45,963 nucleotides of DNA from Gammaproteobacteria bacterium. Lineage in GTDB: Bacteria > Pseudomonadota > Gammaproteobacteria > Steroidobacterales > UBA11654. The stretch spans positions 1-45,963 of the forward strand of contig DTSX01000022.1 in NCBI GenBank assembly GCA_012965065.1, in the 5' to 3' direction. The translations under genes were made by a program, and so were the position numbers. Under the pieces are notes generated by a model that was given only the letters and a program-made list of their open reading frames with translations, made no database searches and was not told the origin of the DNA. Below are positions 15,748-24,241 of the stretch, piece after piece (position 1 is the stretch's first letter; each line of letters begins with the position of its first letter).

Positions 15748-17016
15748 ATGTTTGAAGTTATAGCAGAGCATGGACAAGTCTTACTGATTTTAGCTTGTAT
15801 TTTTGGATTCTTCATGGCTTGGGGAATTGGCGCAAATGATGTTGCCAATGCCATGGGCACTTCCGTTGGTGCGAGAGCATTGACCGTAGCACAAGCGGTA
15901 TTGATTGCTTGTATTTTTGAATTTGCCGGCGCTTATCTTGCTGGAGGAGAAGTTACAGCAACCATCAGGGAAGGAATTATCGATGCAGCAGTCATTAGCG
16001 AAACACCCGAACTGCTTGTTTTTGGCATGCTGGGTACTTTACTAGCAGCTGGCATATGGTTGTTGATAGCTTCGTATTTTGGCTGGCCTGTATCAACCAC
16101 GCACTCAATCGTTGGGGCAATCGTAGGTTTTGCAGCGGTTGGTATTGGAGTCGATGTTATCCAATGGCCCAAAGTTGCTTCGATAACTGCCAGTTGGGTG
16201 ATATCTCCTGTGATTGCAGGAACCATTTCATTCCTGTTATTTACCAGCGTTAAGAAATTAATTTTACAAACAGAAAACCCATTCATGAATGCTAAACGGT
16301 ACGTTCCTTTTTATATGTTTCTAACAGCCTTTTTAGTTTCAATGGTTACTTTTGTAAAAGGATTAAAGCATGTGGGAGTCAGTCTTACTACTTCACAGAG
16401 TATTGCCTGGTCTTTAGTTTTCGCTTTAATGATTACCGTTATAGGAGCGCTCCTATTGCAGCGAATCGACAATACAACAAGGGAAAAAAATGGAGCTATG
16501 TTTGATGGTGTCGAGAGAGTATTTGCCATCTTGATGGTCTTCACCGCTTGTGCAATGGCATTTGCTCATGGTTCTAACGATGTCGCTAATGCCATAGGTC
16601 CTTTGGCAGCAATTGTTTCAGTGATCCAAAGTGGAGGGGACATAGCCGCAACATCAGATGTACCGTTTTGGATATTGTTGATTGGTGCTTCCGGGATTGT
16701 TATCGGTCTTGCCATGTTGGGCTTTAGAGTGATGATGACCGTGGGAAGAGCAATTACAGAGCTGACACCCAGTCGTGGGTTTGCTGCACAGTTAGCGGCT
16801 GCCGGAACTGTGGTCATCGCTTCGGGAACTGGTTTACCCATATCCACAACCCATACGCTGGTTGGTGCCGTATTGGGTGTGGGTCTTGCTAGGGGCATAG
16901 GAGCGATCAATTTAAGCGTTGTTGGTAAAATTATTTTGTCGTGGATTGTGACCTTGCCAGTGGGTGCAGGGTTATCAATTTTATTCTTTTTTGCTCTTAA
17001 GGGATTCTTTACTTAG
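15748..17016 (+). CDS. pitA: Inorganic phosphate transporter, Pit family
   Basis: A 422-residue inner-membrane permease of the PiT family (proton- or sodium-coupled uptake of phosphate or metal-phosphate). It has the two homologous halves with the signature GANDVANAMGTSVGARALT near residues 28-46 and its repeat AHGSNDVANAIGPLAAIV in the second half. The paired motifs WPVSTTHSIVGAIVGFA and LPISTTHTLVGAVLGVGLARG complete the inverted-repeat transporter core. About ten hydrophobic segments are visible. It lies 15 bases after the DUF47 gene. A putative porin and PhoX phosphatase follow within 4.5 kb, consistent with a phosphate acquisition locus. Confidence 0.94.
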   Translation: MFEVIAEHGQVLLILACIFGFFMAWGIGANDVANAMGTSVGARALTVAQAVLIACIFEFAGAYLAGGEVTATIREGIIDAAVISETPELLVFGMLGTLLAAGIWLLIASYFGWPVSTTHSIVGAIVGFAAVGIGVDVIQWPKVASITASWVISPVIAGTISFLLFTSVKKLILQTENPFMNAKRYVPFYMFLTAFLVSMVTFVKGLKHVGVSLTTSQSIAWSLVFALMITVIGALLLQRIDNTTREKNGAMFDGVERVFAILMVFTACAMAFAHGSNDVANAIGPLAAIVSVIQSGGDIAATSDVPFWILLIGASGIVIGLAMLGFRVMMTVGRAITELTPSRGFAAQLAAAGTVVIASGTGLPISTTHTLVGAVLGVGLARGIGAINLSVVGKIILSWIVTLPVGAGLSILFFFALKGFFT

Positions 17017-17080
17017 GTCAGGTGATATATATAGAAATCTCTCTAATTCATCAGTGGTCGAATCAACAAAGGAAGAGTGA

Positions 17081-18142
17081 ATGACTAAAAGTATAGTTAC
17101 CCCTCTTATCGTATTAACCTGGTTTTCCTTAGTAACCGTCAATGCAAACGAGAACCCAGTTGAATTCAAGACCGATTTTCGTTACCGCTACGAGTTTGTT
17201 GATGATGACAGCAAAGATTCTTCGCGCAGAAGAAACAGGATCCGAAGTCGCTTTGGCCTAACCGGCGCAATCAATGAACAGTTAAAGATTAATCTCAGAT
17301 TTGCAACCGCTGAGAAGAATCCTATCTCAGCAAATCAAGACTTAGGTCACGATTTTTCCCTCAAGGACATTGGTTTGGATCAGCTGTATTTTGATTATTC
17401 GATCTCTGATAATGCCAGCCTCCTGGGAGGCAAAGTTAAAAATCCATTTTACCGAGCAAATAAGAGCCAGCTAATTTTTGATGGAGATTACAACCCAGAG
17501 GGTTTAGCTCTTCAGTTTAATAAAGGAATTGTATTTGGCTCAATAGGAACTTTCTCGATGGATGAGCATGAATCGGTCGATGCTATTTCCATAAACGGTT
17601 TGCAAATTGGGATTTCAAGTAAAACATCGGCAGGAGACAAATTCAAAATTGCACTGGCTCGGTACACTTTCAAGGATATTCATGGAAGACCCGCATCCGA
17701 GATTACATGGAATGGTAAAATTTTTGGCAACCCAATTGATGCAAATGAGAATTATCTCAATGATTATGCTGTGAACAATATCTCTGCCGAGATTAGCACT
17801 AAAGTTGGCTCTAAAAAAATCCCAACAGTCTTTTTCATTGATTGGGTAAACAACAGTGATGCAAATAGTGATGACAAAGGCTATCAGATTGGCTTACAAC
17901 TCGCATTCATTGATGCATGGAAGATGACATATTTTTATAAGGATGTAGAGAAAAATGCAGTTTTTGGTGCTCTCACTGATTCTAATTTTGGCGGCGGCGG
18001 AGCAGGGCATAAAGGCCATGTCGTCAATTTAAGTTATGCTTTTTCAAAGAATTTTAGTACTGAGTTTACTTGGTTCAATAACGATAAAAAGATGACGATC
18101 GATTACACAAAAATTTTTCTGGATCTCAAATACAAATATTAA
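17081..18142 (+). CDS. Putative outer-membrane porin
   Basis: A 353-residue protein with a signal peptide (MTKSIVTPLIVLTWFSLVTVNA, cleavage before NENP). The mature part has alternating hydrophobic strands rich in aromatic residues: FRYRYEFVDDD, RRRNRIRSRFGLTG, LGGKVKNPFYRANKSQL, and a C-terminal strand ending KIFLDLKYKY. This is the pattern of the 'putative porin' beta-barrels of proteobacteria. Just before the end is a glycine-rich loop, FGGGGAGHKGH. Position between pit and phoX suggests phosphate or phosphoester passage across the outer membrane, which is inference. A GGAAGAG ribosome site precedes the ATG. The gene starts 64 bases after pit and may share its transcript. Confidence 0.78.
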   Translation: MTKSIVTPLIVLTWFSLVTVNANENPVEFKTDFRYRYEFVDDDSKDSSRRRNRIRSRFGLTGAINEQLKINLRFATAEKNPISANQDLGHDFSLKDIGLDQLYFDYSISDNASLLGGKVKNPFYRANKSQLIFDGDYNPEGLALQFNKGIVFGSIGTFSMDEHESVDAISINGLQIGISSKTSAGDKFKIALARYTFKDIHGRPASEITWNGKIFGNPIDANENYLNDYAVNNISAEISTKVGSKKIPTVFFIDWVNNSDANSDDKGYQIGLQLAFIDAWKMTYFYKDVEKNAVFGALTDSNFGGGGAGHKGHVVNLSYAFSKNFSTEFTWFNNDKKMTIDYTKIFLDLKYKY

Positions 18143-18148
18143 GAATTA

Positions 18149-19096
18149 TTAACCGGCTACTCCCCAGCCACCATTTTGATAACCTTTAGGCAGCCCAGAA
18201 TCAACGGTAAACCCATACAATTCTTCTTTCGGTAGAGACTGCTTAACCATACGATTGACCTCGATCAGAGCTTCTAAATCTATACCCGTTTGCAACCCCA
18301 TCGAATCAAGCATAAACACCAGATCTTCAGTGACAATATTGCCACTCGCACCGGGTGCAAATGGACAACCACCAATTCCTCCCAAAGAAGAATCCAGAGT
18401 TGTAATTCCTTCTTCCAAAGCGGCCAGGGCATTGGCTAAACCGAGTCCACGGGTATTGTGCAGATGGATACTGGTCAAACGATCATTACCCACTTCTTTT
18501 TTTACCAGTCGGATCAATCTCTTAATTTGTGCTGGATTTGCATAACCGGTGGTGTCTGAAAGGCCCACTTCACCGCAGCCCAGCTCCATCAATTGTCCTG
18601 CAAGCGATAACACAGTTTTTTCAGCAACCGGGCCTTCCAGAGTGCATCCAAATGCAGTGGCAAGATTGCCTGCAAACTCAGGTCGCTTTGTTGCTTCCAA
18701 AGAATTGATGTACTGAACAATATTCTCAATCTCTCCAAGAACCTCACTATGGCTTTTCCTTAAATTTGCTCGGCTGTGTGTCTCGCTGACAGATAGGGGT
18801 AGGCACATCTTGTCTACACCGGCTTTAATCGCATTTTTTGCTCCAATGAAATTTGGCACCAGAGCGGTAACGGTTAGACCAGGAATGGTTTTTGCGTATT
18901 TTACAATTTCTCCAGTATCGGCCATTTGTGGAAGCAGTTTTGCGGGCACAAAAGATCCCACTTCAATTTCACGAACACCCGCCGCAGCTTCAGCTTTTAT
19001 CCACCGCTTCTTAGCATCCGTCGACATGATGGTATCTAAGCTTTGCAGGCCATCCCTTGGTCCTACTTCGCTGACTAGTACATCAATCTCAGTCAT
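18149..19096 (-). CDS. mvaB: Hydroxymethylglutaryl-CoA lyase
   Basis: A 315-residue HMG-CoA lyase of the DRE-TIM metallolyase superfamily, cleaving 3-hydroxy-3-methylglutaryl-CoA to acetoacetate and acetyl-CoA, the last step of leucine degradation. The N-terminal VSEVGPRDGLQ holds the metal and catalytic Arg-Asp residues. The active-site cysteine lies in GIGGCPFAPGASGN, and the metal histidines are in SIHLHNTRG. The length is normal. It lies alone between the phosphate genes on the opposite strand; the usual leucine partners (isovaleryl-CoA dehydrogenase, methylcrotonyl-CoA carboxylase) are not here. An AAGGAAAT ribosome site precedes the ATG at 19096. Confidence 0.95.
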   Translation of the reverse strand: MTEIDVLVSEVGPRDGLQSLDTIMSTDAKKRWIKAEAAAGVREIEVGSFVPAKLLPQMADTGEIVKYAKTIPGLTVTALVPNFIGAKNAIKAGVDKMCLPLSVSETHSRANLRKSHSEVLGEIENIVQYINSLEATKRPEFAGNLATAFGCTLEGPVAEKTVLSLAGQLMELGCGEVGLSDTTGYANPAQIKRLIRLVKKEVGNDRLTSIHLHNTRGLGLANALAALEEGITTLDSSLGGIGGCPFAPGASGNIVTEDLVFMLDSMGLQTGIDLEALIEVNRMVKQSLPKEELYGFTVDSGLPKGYQNGGWGVAG

Positions 19097-19271
19097 GGTT
19101 ATTTCCTTGATTATTGATTCCTATTCTATGCGATCTGGTTTTTCAGAGAAATATTTAACACAAAATTAATTTTCAAAAATAAATAAATACCTTATGCTTA
19201 CCCATCTAAAATTGTATTAATCTCTTTAACAAAACCATAAGAAATCTTTAGACAGACGAGCAAACTCTTTA
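19097..19271. other. Largest intergenic region, between divergent mvaB and phoX
   Basis: These 175 AT-rich bases hold the control regions of both genes. A TAAAAT (19207-19212) may be a -10 box for phoX, but no matching -35 and no Pho box direct repeat are visible. I see no RNA gene or small coding region in it. Confidence 0.5.
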
Positions 19272-21536
19272 ATGAAGAAAAAAGCTAATGAGCAATTCAC
19301 TCTGTTCGATCGCAGAAAATTTATAAAATTTTTCGGACTCAGCTCAGCTATTTTCTCGTCGGGCGTTGATTTGCTGTCCTCCGCCGGTCTTCAAGCACAA
19401 GAGCGGGTCGCGGATATGGTGAAAAATTTATCATGGAAACCGGTTGACCTGGCAATTCCTATGATTTCAGATGGCCTGACCCCTGACCAACAAATTGAAT
19501 TCTACTCCGAACATGAAGTCCAGGATGATTTGCTCCTGCCAGAAGGCTTTACCTACAATGTGATTGCTTCTTGGGGCGATCCTGTGGGCGATTCCAGATA
19601 CGGTTACAATAACGACCACGTCGGCTTTGTGGAAACTGGAAAGGATCGAGCGTATTTGGTGGTCAATCACGAAAACATGGATTTTGACAGTTTGGAAACC
19701 TATTTGGAAACCTTTCCTATGGTCATGGGCTATAGTTTGCCCGACGGTGTTTTTGATGAAATCGAGGGCAATGTAATCTGGGATTTTCCAGCAATGGATG
19801 AAGAGGATCCCAGAAAAGCGATGATTAAGTCCATTGCCCTAGAAGGTGCTGCCGATATGGGCATTTCCGTCATCTCAGTTGAGAGGAACAACAATGGTGA
19901 TTGGGTCAGAACATTTTCGGACCGAGACAGGAGAATCTCAATGACCCAAGCGCTTAACGATCCAGCCAAGTTATCCAAATCCACCGGTCCAGCCAGCGCT
20001 GTTTTCAGAAAGCATAACAAAATTGGATTTGACGATGGTTTGGCAGATAAGTGTGTAGGCAGCTATTGGAATTGTTCTGGGACAACAACTCCATGGGGAA
20101 CCGTGATCAGTGCAGAGGAGTGGCATGATGCTCACGTGTACGGTCCGGTCAAGGCTGATGGCAGTTCATTTCCACCGACAACAATACCCTTTGTCACAAC
20201 AACCTTCAGTGGTCTAGGCAATATTTTTGAGTTGGCAGGAAATAAATACGGTTGGGGAGTTGAGGTTGATCCTGAAAACAAGGACGATTATGGCACCAAA
20301 CACACCATGCTGGGTCGATACCACCATGAAGCATTTGCCATTAATTGCAAGAAAAACAGGCCACTTGCAGTCTACGCTGGTGATGACAGCAGGGGTGGGC
20401 ATATTTATAAAATGATCAGCAGGGCTAAGGTGTCCGATCCGAAATCGAAAAGCAATTCAAGACTGCTGGAAGAAGGGGTGTTGCATGCCGCTAAATTTTC
20501 CAACGATGGAACCGGCTATTGGATACCTCTGATCCCAGATACAGCCCTTGAACCAGTCTTGCCGAGCAAGTCTATCGGCGGCACGGTCAGTCTCCCAAAT
20601 CCAGATAGAATACAAGGCGGTATAAAAAAATACACGAAGGATGATGATGTCAACTCAATTTATCGGGACATCGGTTTTAAAAAGTTAGGTGACTTGTATC
20701 AAGGTGATGACGAAATCGAGCTGCAAGGGGCTATATTAATTGATGCCCACTATGCCGCTAATGCGGTAGGAGCAACGGGCTGTCCTAGGCCTGAAGACTG
20801 TGAGTTTGATGACAACAAAGGCGTTTTGTATTTTGCTTTTACGGCGATTACCGGAGGTTCTTCTGACAGTCCTGACAGAGAGATTTTTGCTTGGGATGAC
20901 TTCGAGGCAAATACAAATCTTACCGACAATCAAAACGACCCTTATCGCCCCGGTATTATCGTCAAAATTGAGGATGACAACAATGCTGCGCCCGAATCTT
21001 TGACCTTCAAGTGGGAAATACTGGCGATGGGTGGTGAGCCGTCGGATGGCGGCGCAGGTTGGGCAAGTCCAGACAATCTTGAAATCGATGACAAAGGCAA
21101 CCTGTGGATGGTGACGGATATCTCATCAGAAATACTGAACGAATCGATCACCGACCGTGATGGTGTCTCCAACAGCACAATCCGAGGTATTTACAGCAAC
21201 AACAGTGCATGGTTTATACCTACTTCAGGACCCTATCTAGGCCAATCTCTGCCTTTTGCTATTGGACCGATTGAGGCTGAATTGTGCGGTTTGCAATTTA
21301 GCACAGATCAAAAAACACTGTTCCTCACCCCCCAGCATCCTGGGGTTATTAATGGCGTGCGTCGAGATATGGCTTCTGAGGAAAGGCGGTATACCATGAA
21401 AACAACAGATGGCAGAGAGTTCACTCAGATTCGAAAAGTTCCAATCGGCTCAAATTGGCCATCAAAGGAACCCAACCAGCCTCCACGCTCATCAATCGTT
21501 GCAGTTCGTCGTAAAAACAACAAACCCATTGTTTAA
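19272..21536 (+). CDS. phoX: PhoX family alkaline phosphatase (DUF839)
   Basis: A 754-residue exported protein of the PhoX/DUF839 beta-propeller family; characterised members are Ca/Fe-dependent phosphomonoesterases releasing phosphate from organic esters. DRRKFIKFFG (residues 13-22) with the following hydrophobic stretch is a Tat signal. Conserved parts: VNHENM, NCSGTTTPWGTVIS (267-280), GRYHHEAFAIN, VYAGDDSRGGHIYKMIS, and GAGWASPDNLEIDDKGNLW near 595-613. At the position after TPWGTVIS many PhoX proteins have CEE; here it is AEE (Ala281). This may mark a subgroup with different metal binding. Nearby pit and porin genes support a phosphate role. No Pho box was recognised in the 175-base upstream region. 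Confidence 0.88.
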   Translation: MKKKANEQFTLFDRRKFIKFFGLSSAIFSSGVDLLSSAGLQAQERVADMVKNLSWKPVDLAIPMISDGLTPDQQIEFYSEHEVQDDLLLPEGFTYNVIASWGDPVGDSRYGYNNDHVGFVETGKDRAYLVVNHENMDFDSLETYLETFPMVMGYSLPDGVFDEIEGNVIWDFPAMDEEDPRKAMIKSIALEGAADMGISVISVERNNNGDWVRTFSDRDRRISMTQALNDPAKLSKSTGPASAVFRKHNKIGFDDGLADKCVGSYWNCSGTTTPWGTVISAEEWHDAHVYGPVKADGSSFPPTTIPFVTTTFSGLGNIFELAGNKYGWGVEVDPENKDDYGTKHTMLGRYHHEAFAINCKKNRPLAVYAGDDSRGGHIYKMISRAKVSDPKSKSNSRLLEEGVLHAAKFSNDGTGYWIPLIPDTALEPVLPSKSIGGTVSLPNPDRIQGGIKKYTKDDDVNSIYRDIGFKKLGDLYQGDDEIELQGAILIDAHYAANAVGATGCPRPEDCEFDDNKGVLYFAFTAITGGSSDSPDREIFAWDDFEANTNLTDNQNDPYRPGIIVKIEDDNNAAPESLTFKWEILAMGGEPSDGGAGWASPDNLEIDDKGNLWMVTDISSEILNESITDRDGVSNSTIRGIYSNNSAWFIPTSGPYLGQSLPFAIGPIEAELCGLQFSTDQKTLFLTPQHPGVINGVRRDMASEERRYTMKTTDGREFTQIRKVPIGSNWPSKEPNQPPRSSIVAVRRKNNKPIV

Positions 21537-21549
21537 TCTGTTGGTATTG

Positions 21550-21564
21550 AAGTAACAGTTACTT
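21550..21564. repeat. Odd-length perfect palindrome between convergent genes
   Basis: AAGTAAC-A-GTTACTT is perfectly symmetrical about 21557, in the 48-base gap between the convergent phoX and leuD stops. The one-base centre cannot form a normal hairpin loop and there is no T run, so it is more like a protein site than a terminator. It shares GTAAC/GTTAC half-sites with the palindrome at 14982-14999. Confidence 0.3.
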
Positions 21565-21584
21565 AGCCGTGCCTTTGATTTGCA

Positions 21585-22205
21585 TCAGAGATAGACCCAA
21601 GGTCTACGGTGAATGTCATTTTCTTCAAATGCCTCAATGGAGGACATCATCTTTAGGGTCGATCCTATCGCATCAAGCCCCTGAAGCAAATTTTGTTGAT
21701 CGCTGGATTCAATGGAAAAAGGATAGCAAATATTGCTCCCAGCACTAATAATGGTAGCCCTTAAATCCACGGTCAGTTGATTGACCGCTGGGTTAAGTTC
21801 GACGAAAGTCTGCAATTCTTTTATCTTCTCCGGTCCCAAAACGACAGGAAGGATCCCATTTTGGATGCAATTATTATAAAAAATAGAGCCAAAGCTTGGG
21901 GCAACAATTACCCGAATACCCCACTGGTATAAGGCCCAGGCTGCATGTTCTCTAGAGGATCCACAGCCAAAATTTTCTCCTGTGAGTAGCAAGGATGCAC
22001 TCCGATATGGGTCTTGATTAAGAACAAATTCCGGGTTTTCCTTCCTGGTTGTAAGGGATAAGTATCTCCATTCTGCAAACAGCCCATCCTCCAAACCTTT
22101 TTTTGAGACCGATTTCATTTCTCTGCTTGGGATGATGGCATCGGTATCGATGTTGATTTGCATCAACGGTGCAGCAATGCCAGTGTGATGTTCAAATGGC
22201 TCCAT
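21585..22205 (-). CDS. leuD: Isopropylmalate-type dehydratase small subunit
   Basis: A 206-residue swivelling domain subunit (LeuD type) that pairs with the large subunit encoded immediately upstream. INIDTDAIIPSREMK near the N-terminus and GENFGCGSSREHAAWAL (substrate-binding loop) are the family signatures; FGSIFYNNCIQNGILPV follows. Together the subunits isomerise 2- and 3-isopropylmalate in leucine synthesis or hydrate a related acid. The start overlaps the large-subunit stop (TAATG on the minus strand), indicating coupled translation. SREMKSVSKKGLEDGLF differs from E. coli LeuD and resembles the paralogous LeuD group, so the true substrate is less certain than the family. Confidence 0.86.
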   Translation of the reverse strand: MEPFEHHTGIAAPLMQINIDTDAIIPSREMKSVSKKGLEDGLFAEWRYLSLTTRKENPEFVLNQDPYRSASLLLTGENFGCGSSREHAAWALYQWGIRVIVAPSFGSIFYNNCIQNGILPVVLGPEKIKELQTFVELNPAVNQLTVDLRATIISAGSNICYPFSIESSDQQNLLQGLDAIGSTLKMMSSIEAFEENDIHRRPWVYL

Positions 22206-23614
22206 TATCCAATCTCCAAGCTGTTAGCATCATTCAACTTCCCAGACACCGCTGAAGCAGCCACCGTTGCAGGAGAGGCGAGATGAGAACGTGTGCGTTT
22301 ACCCTGTCTGTTTTCAAAGTTCCTATTGGTCGTGGTGATTACACGTTGTTGTTCGCCAAAGCTTTCTCCACCTGCAAAGAAACACATCGAGCAGCCGGAT
22401 TCACGCCACTCAAAACCGGCAGCTTTAAAAATCTGATCCAAGCCTTCCTCTTCTGCTTGTTGTTTCACCAGTGATGAGCCTGGAACACAAATTGCTTTTA
22501 CTCCAGATGCAACTTTCCTGTCTTTCAATACTTCTGAAGCTGCTCTAAGGTCACTTAATCGGCTGTTGGTGCAGGAACCGATAAAGGCCGCATCAATGGC
22601 GATGTCTTTCATTTTTGTGCCAGGATTAAGGCCCATATATTGCAGCGCTCGATGCATGGATTTCTGTGTGCTTGGGTCGGTTTCTTGGGCAGGATCGGGA
22701 ATACTCTCATCAATTGGAATTGCATGTTGTGGACTGGTCCCCCATGTAACAAATGGAGACATTGTTTCACAGTCAATGGAAAGGATTGCTTCAAAGTGAG
22801 CATCGCTATCACTTCTCAATTGTTCCCAGTGGGTCAGGGCTTTATGGTAAGTCTCACCTTGAGGTGTGAAAGGACGATTTGCAATGTATTCAAGAGTTTT
22901 ATCGTCCGGTGCGACAATGCCTGTCCATGCGCCAAACTCAACAGCCATATTGCACAACGTCAGGCGTGCTTCAATCTCAAGGTTTTTAACTACCGGTCCT
23001 GAGAATTCAACTGCGTAACCGGTACCCCCTGCTGCACCGAATTTCTGGATTAAATGCAAAATTAAATCCTTGGCGGTGACTCCAACGGGCAATGTGCCAT
23101 CAAAAATTACCTGCATCATTTTTGGTTTTTTTACCGTCAGCGTGCTCGTACTCAATGCATGCTCACATTCGCTGGAACCAATGCCCCACCCCAATGCTCC
23201 CAAACCTCCAACGGTGCAGGTATGCGAGTCTGGGCAAACCAGGGTAACTCCAGGTAGAGCGATCCCTTGTTCCGGTGAAACGACATGGACAATCCCTTGC
23301 TTGGGATCACCCAAATCAAAGAAATTGATGTCAGCCCTTTTGGCAGACGATCGGGTAGAGATGATGAAGTCTTTACCGCTGGGCATGAGTGTTTCATCCC
23401 CACGTCCTGGAAACGTGTCAACAATATGGTCCAGGGTACAGAAAACATGAGATGGATTACGCACAGAACGATTTGCTTTTTCTAAACCTTTTAAGGCAAT
23501 ACTTCCAGTTCTTTCGTGTAGGAAAATTCGATCGATATAAATCAGGCTGTTGCCATCACCTTGGTTGATGACCTCATGTTCTTGCCATATTTTTTCTATC
23601 AGCGTTAAACCCAT
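22205..23614 (-). CDS. leuC: Isopropylmalate-type dehydratase large subunit
   Basis: A 469-residue aconitase-superfamily subunit carrying a 4Fe-4S cluster. The cluster cysteines are in FIGSCTNSR and GCSMC, and CPDSHTCT, NMAVEFGAWTG and VTWGTSPQHAIP are typical LeuC segments. In E. coli LeuC the region after GCSMC reads LAMNNDRL...GERCAS; here it is FFAGGESFGEQQRVIT, and the N-terminal part has DHIVDTFPGRGDETLMPSG. These mark a paralogous LeuC group found beside classical LeuC in some proteobacteria, whose members may act on other 2-hydroxy acids. No leuA or leuB is nearby. It could still be the organism's leucine enzyme. Confidence 0.85.
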   Translation of the reverse strand: MGLTLIEKIWQEHEVINQGDGNSLIYIDRIFLHERTGSIALKGLEKANRSVRNPSHVFCTLDHIVDTFPGRGDETLMPSGKDFIISTRSSAKRADINFFDLGDPKQGIVHVVSPEQGIALPGVTLVCPDSHTCTVGGLGALGWGIGSSECEHALSTSTLTVKKPKMMQVIFDGTLPVGVTAKDLILHLIQKFGAAGGTGYAVEFSGPVVKNLEIEARLTLCNMAVEFGAWTGIVAPDDKTLEYIANRPFTPQGETYHKALTHWEQLRSDSDAHFEAILSIDCETMSPFVTWGTSPQHAIPIDESIPDPAQETDPSTQKSMHRALQYMGLNPGTKMKDIAIDAAFIGSCTNSRLSDLRAASEVLKDRKVASGVKAICVPGSSLVKQQAEEEGLDQIFKAAGFEWRESGCSMCFFAGGESFGEQQRVITTTNRNFENRQGKRTRSHLASPATVAASAVSGKLNDANSLEIG

Positions 23615-23755
23615 GTTTTTTTTCTTAATTTGTTTATTGAATATTATAAATTAAATTGAGAGTAATATTTCTTGAGGTCCTGTTTTGATAGAATCCTAAT
23701 TCTAGTAAAACAATAAGGCTATAATTGATACCAAAGGAAAATTAGAAGGGAAAAA
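23615..23755. promoter_or_regulatory. Divergent control region of leuCD and moaC
   Basis: A 141-base AT-rich gap with two outward-facing perfect -10 hexamers: TATAAT on the minus strand (23643-23648) for leuC and on the plus strand (23720-23725) for moaC. Neither has a good -35 box at 16-18 bases. No riboswitch-like structure was recognised. GAAGGGA upstream of the ATG at 23756 serves as the moaC ribosome site. Confidence 0.35.
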
Positions 23756-24220
23756 ATGCTTAGCCATGTCGATAAAAACAACCGCCCCAATATGGTTGAT
23801 GTCTCTGATAAAGAGGTTACCAAAAGAACCGCTGCTGCCTCGGCTCGGGTTAAATTACCAGAGGCAGTAAGGAGTGAATTTGCTAACGGTGAGATTCATA
23901 CCCAGAAAGGGCCTGTAATCGATACCGCCATTGTTGCGGGCACCATGGCTGCGAAAAAGACCCATGAATTGATCCCATTTTGCCATCCCCTGGGACTGGA
24001 CTCGTGCAAAATTTCAATCGATTTCAATGATACCGGTGATTTAGTGATCCTTTGCGAGGTCGCTATAGAACACAAAACAGGAGTCGAAATGGAGGCACTC
24101 ACCGGAGCAACCGTGGCAGCACTCACGGTCTATGACATGTGCAAATCACTTTCCCATGAGATTCAGATCACCGACATCCAACTCCGGAAAAAAACCGGAG
24201 GCAAACGCACGGTTGGGTAA
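23756..24220 (+). CDS. moaC: Cyclic pyranopterin monophosphate synthase
   Basis: A 154-residue MoaC, which converts the cyclic GTP product of MoaA to cyclic pyranopterin monophosphate. The signatures are complete: MVDVSDKEVTKRTA at the start, PFCHPLGLDSC (active-site histidine) near residues 76-86, and VEMEALTGATVAALTVYDMCK near 108-128. The length is normal. It is followed after 21 bases by mobA, a likely operon for molybdenum cofactor synthesis, and complements the moaA and fdhD genes 17-19 kb to the left. Confidence 0.96.
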   Translation: MLSHVDKNNRPNMVDVSDKEVTKRTAAASARVKLPEAVRSEFANGEIHTQKGPVIDTAIVAGTMAAKKTHELIPFCHPLGLDSCKISIDFNDTGDLVILCEVAIEHKTGVEMEALTGATVAALTVYDMCKSLSHEIQITDIQLRKKTGGKRTVG

Positions 24221-24241
24221 CAACCACATCCCTGTTTTGTT

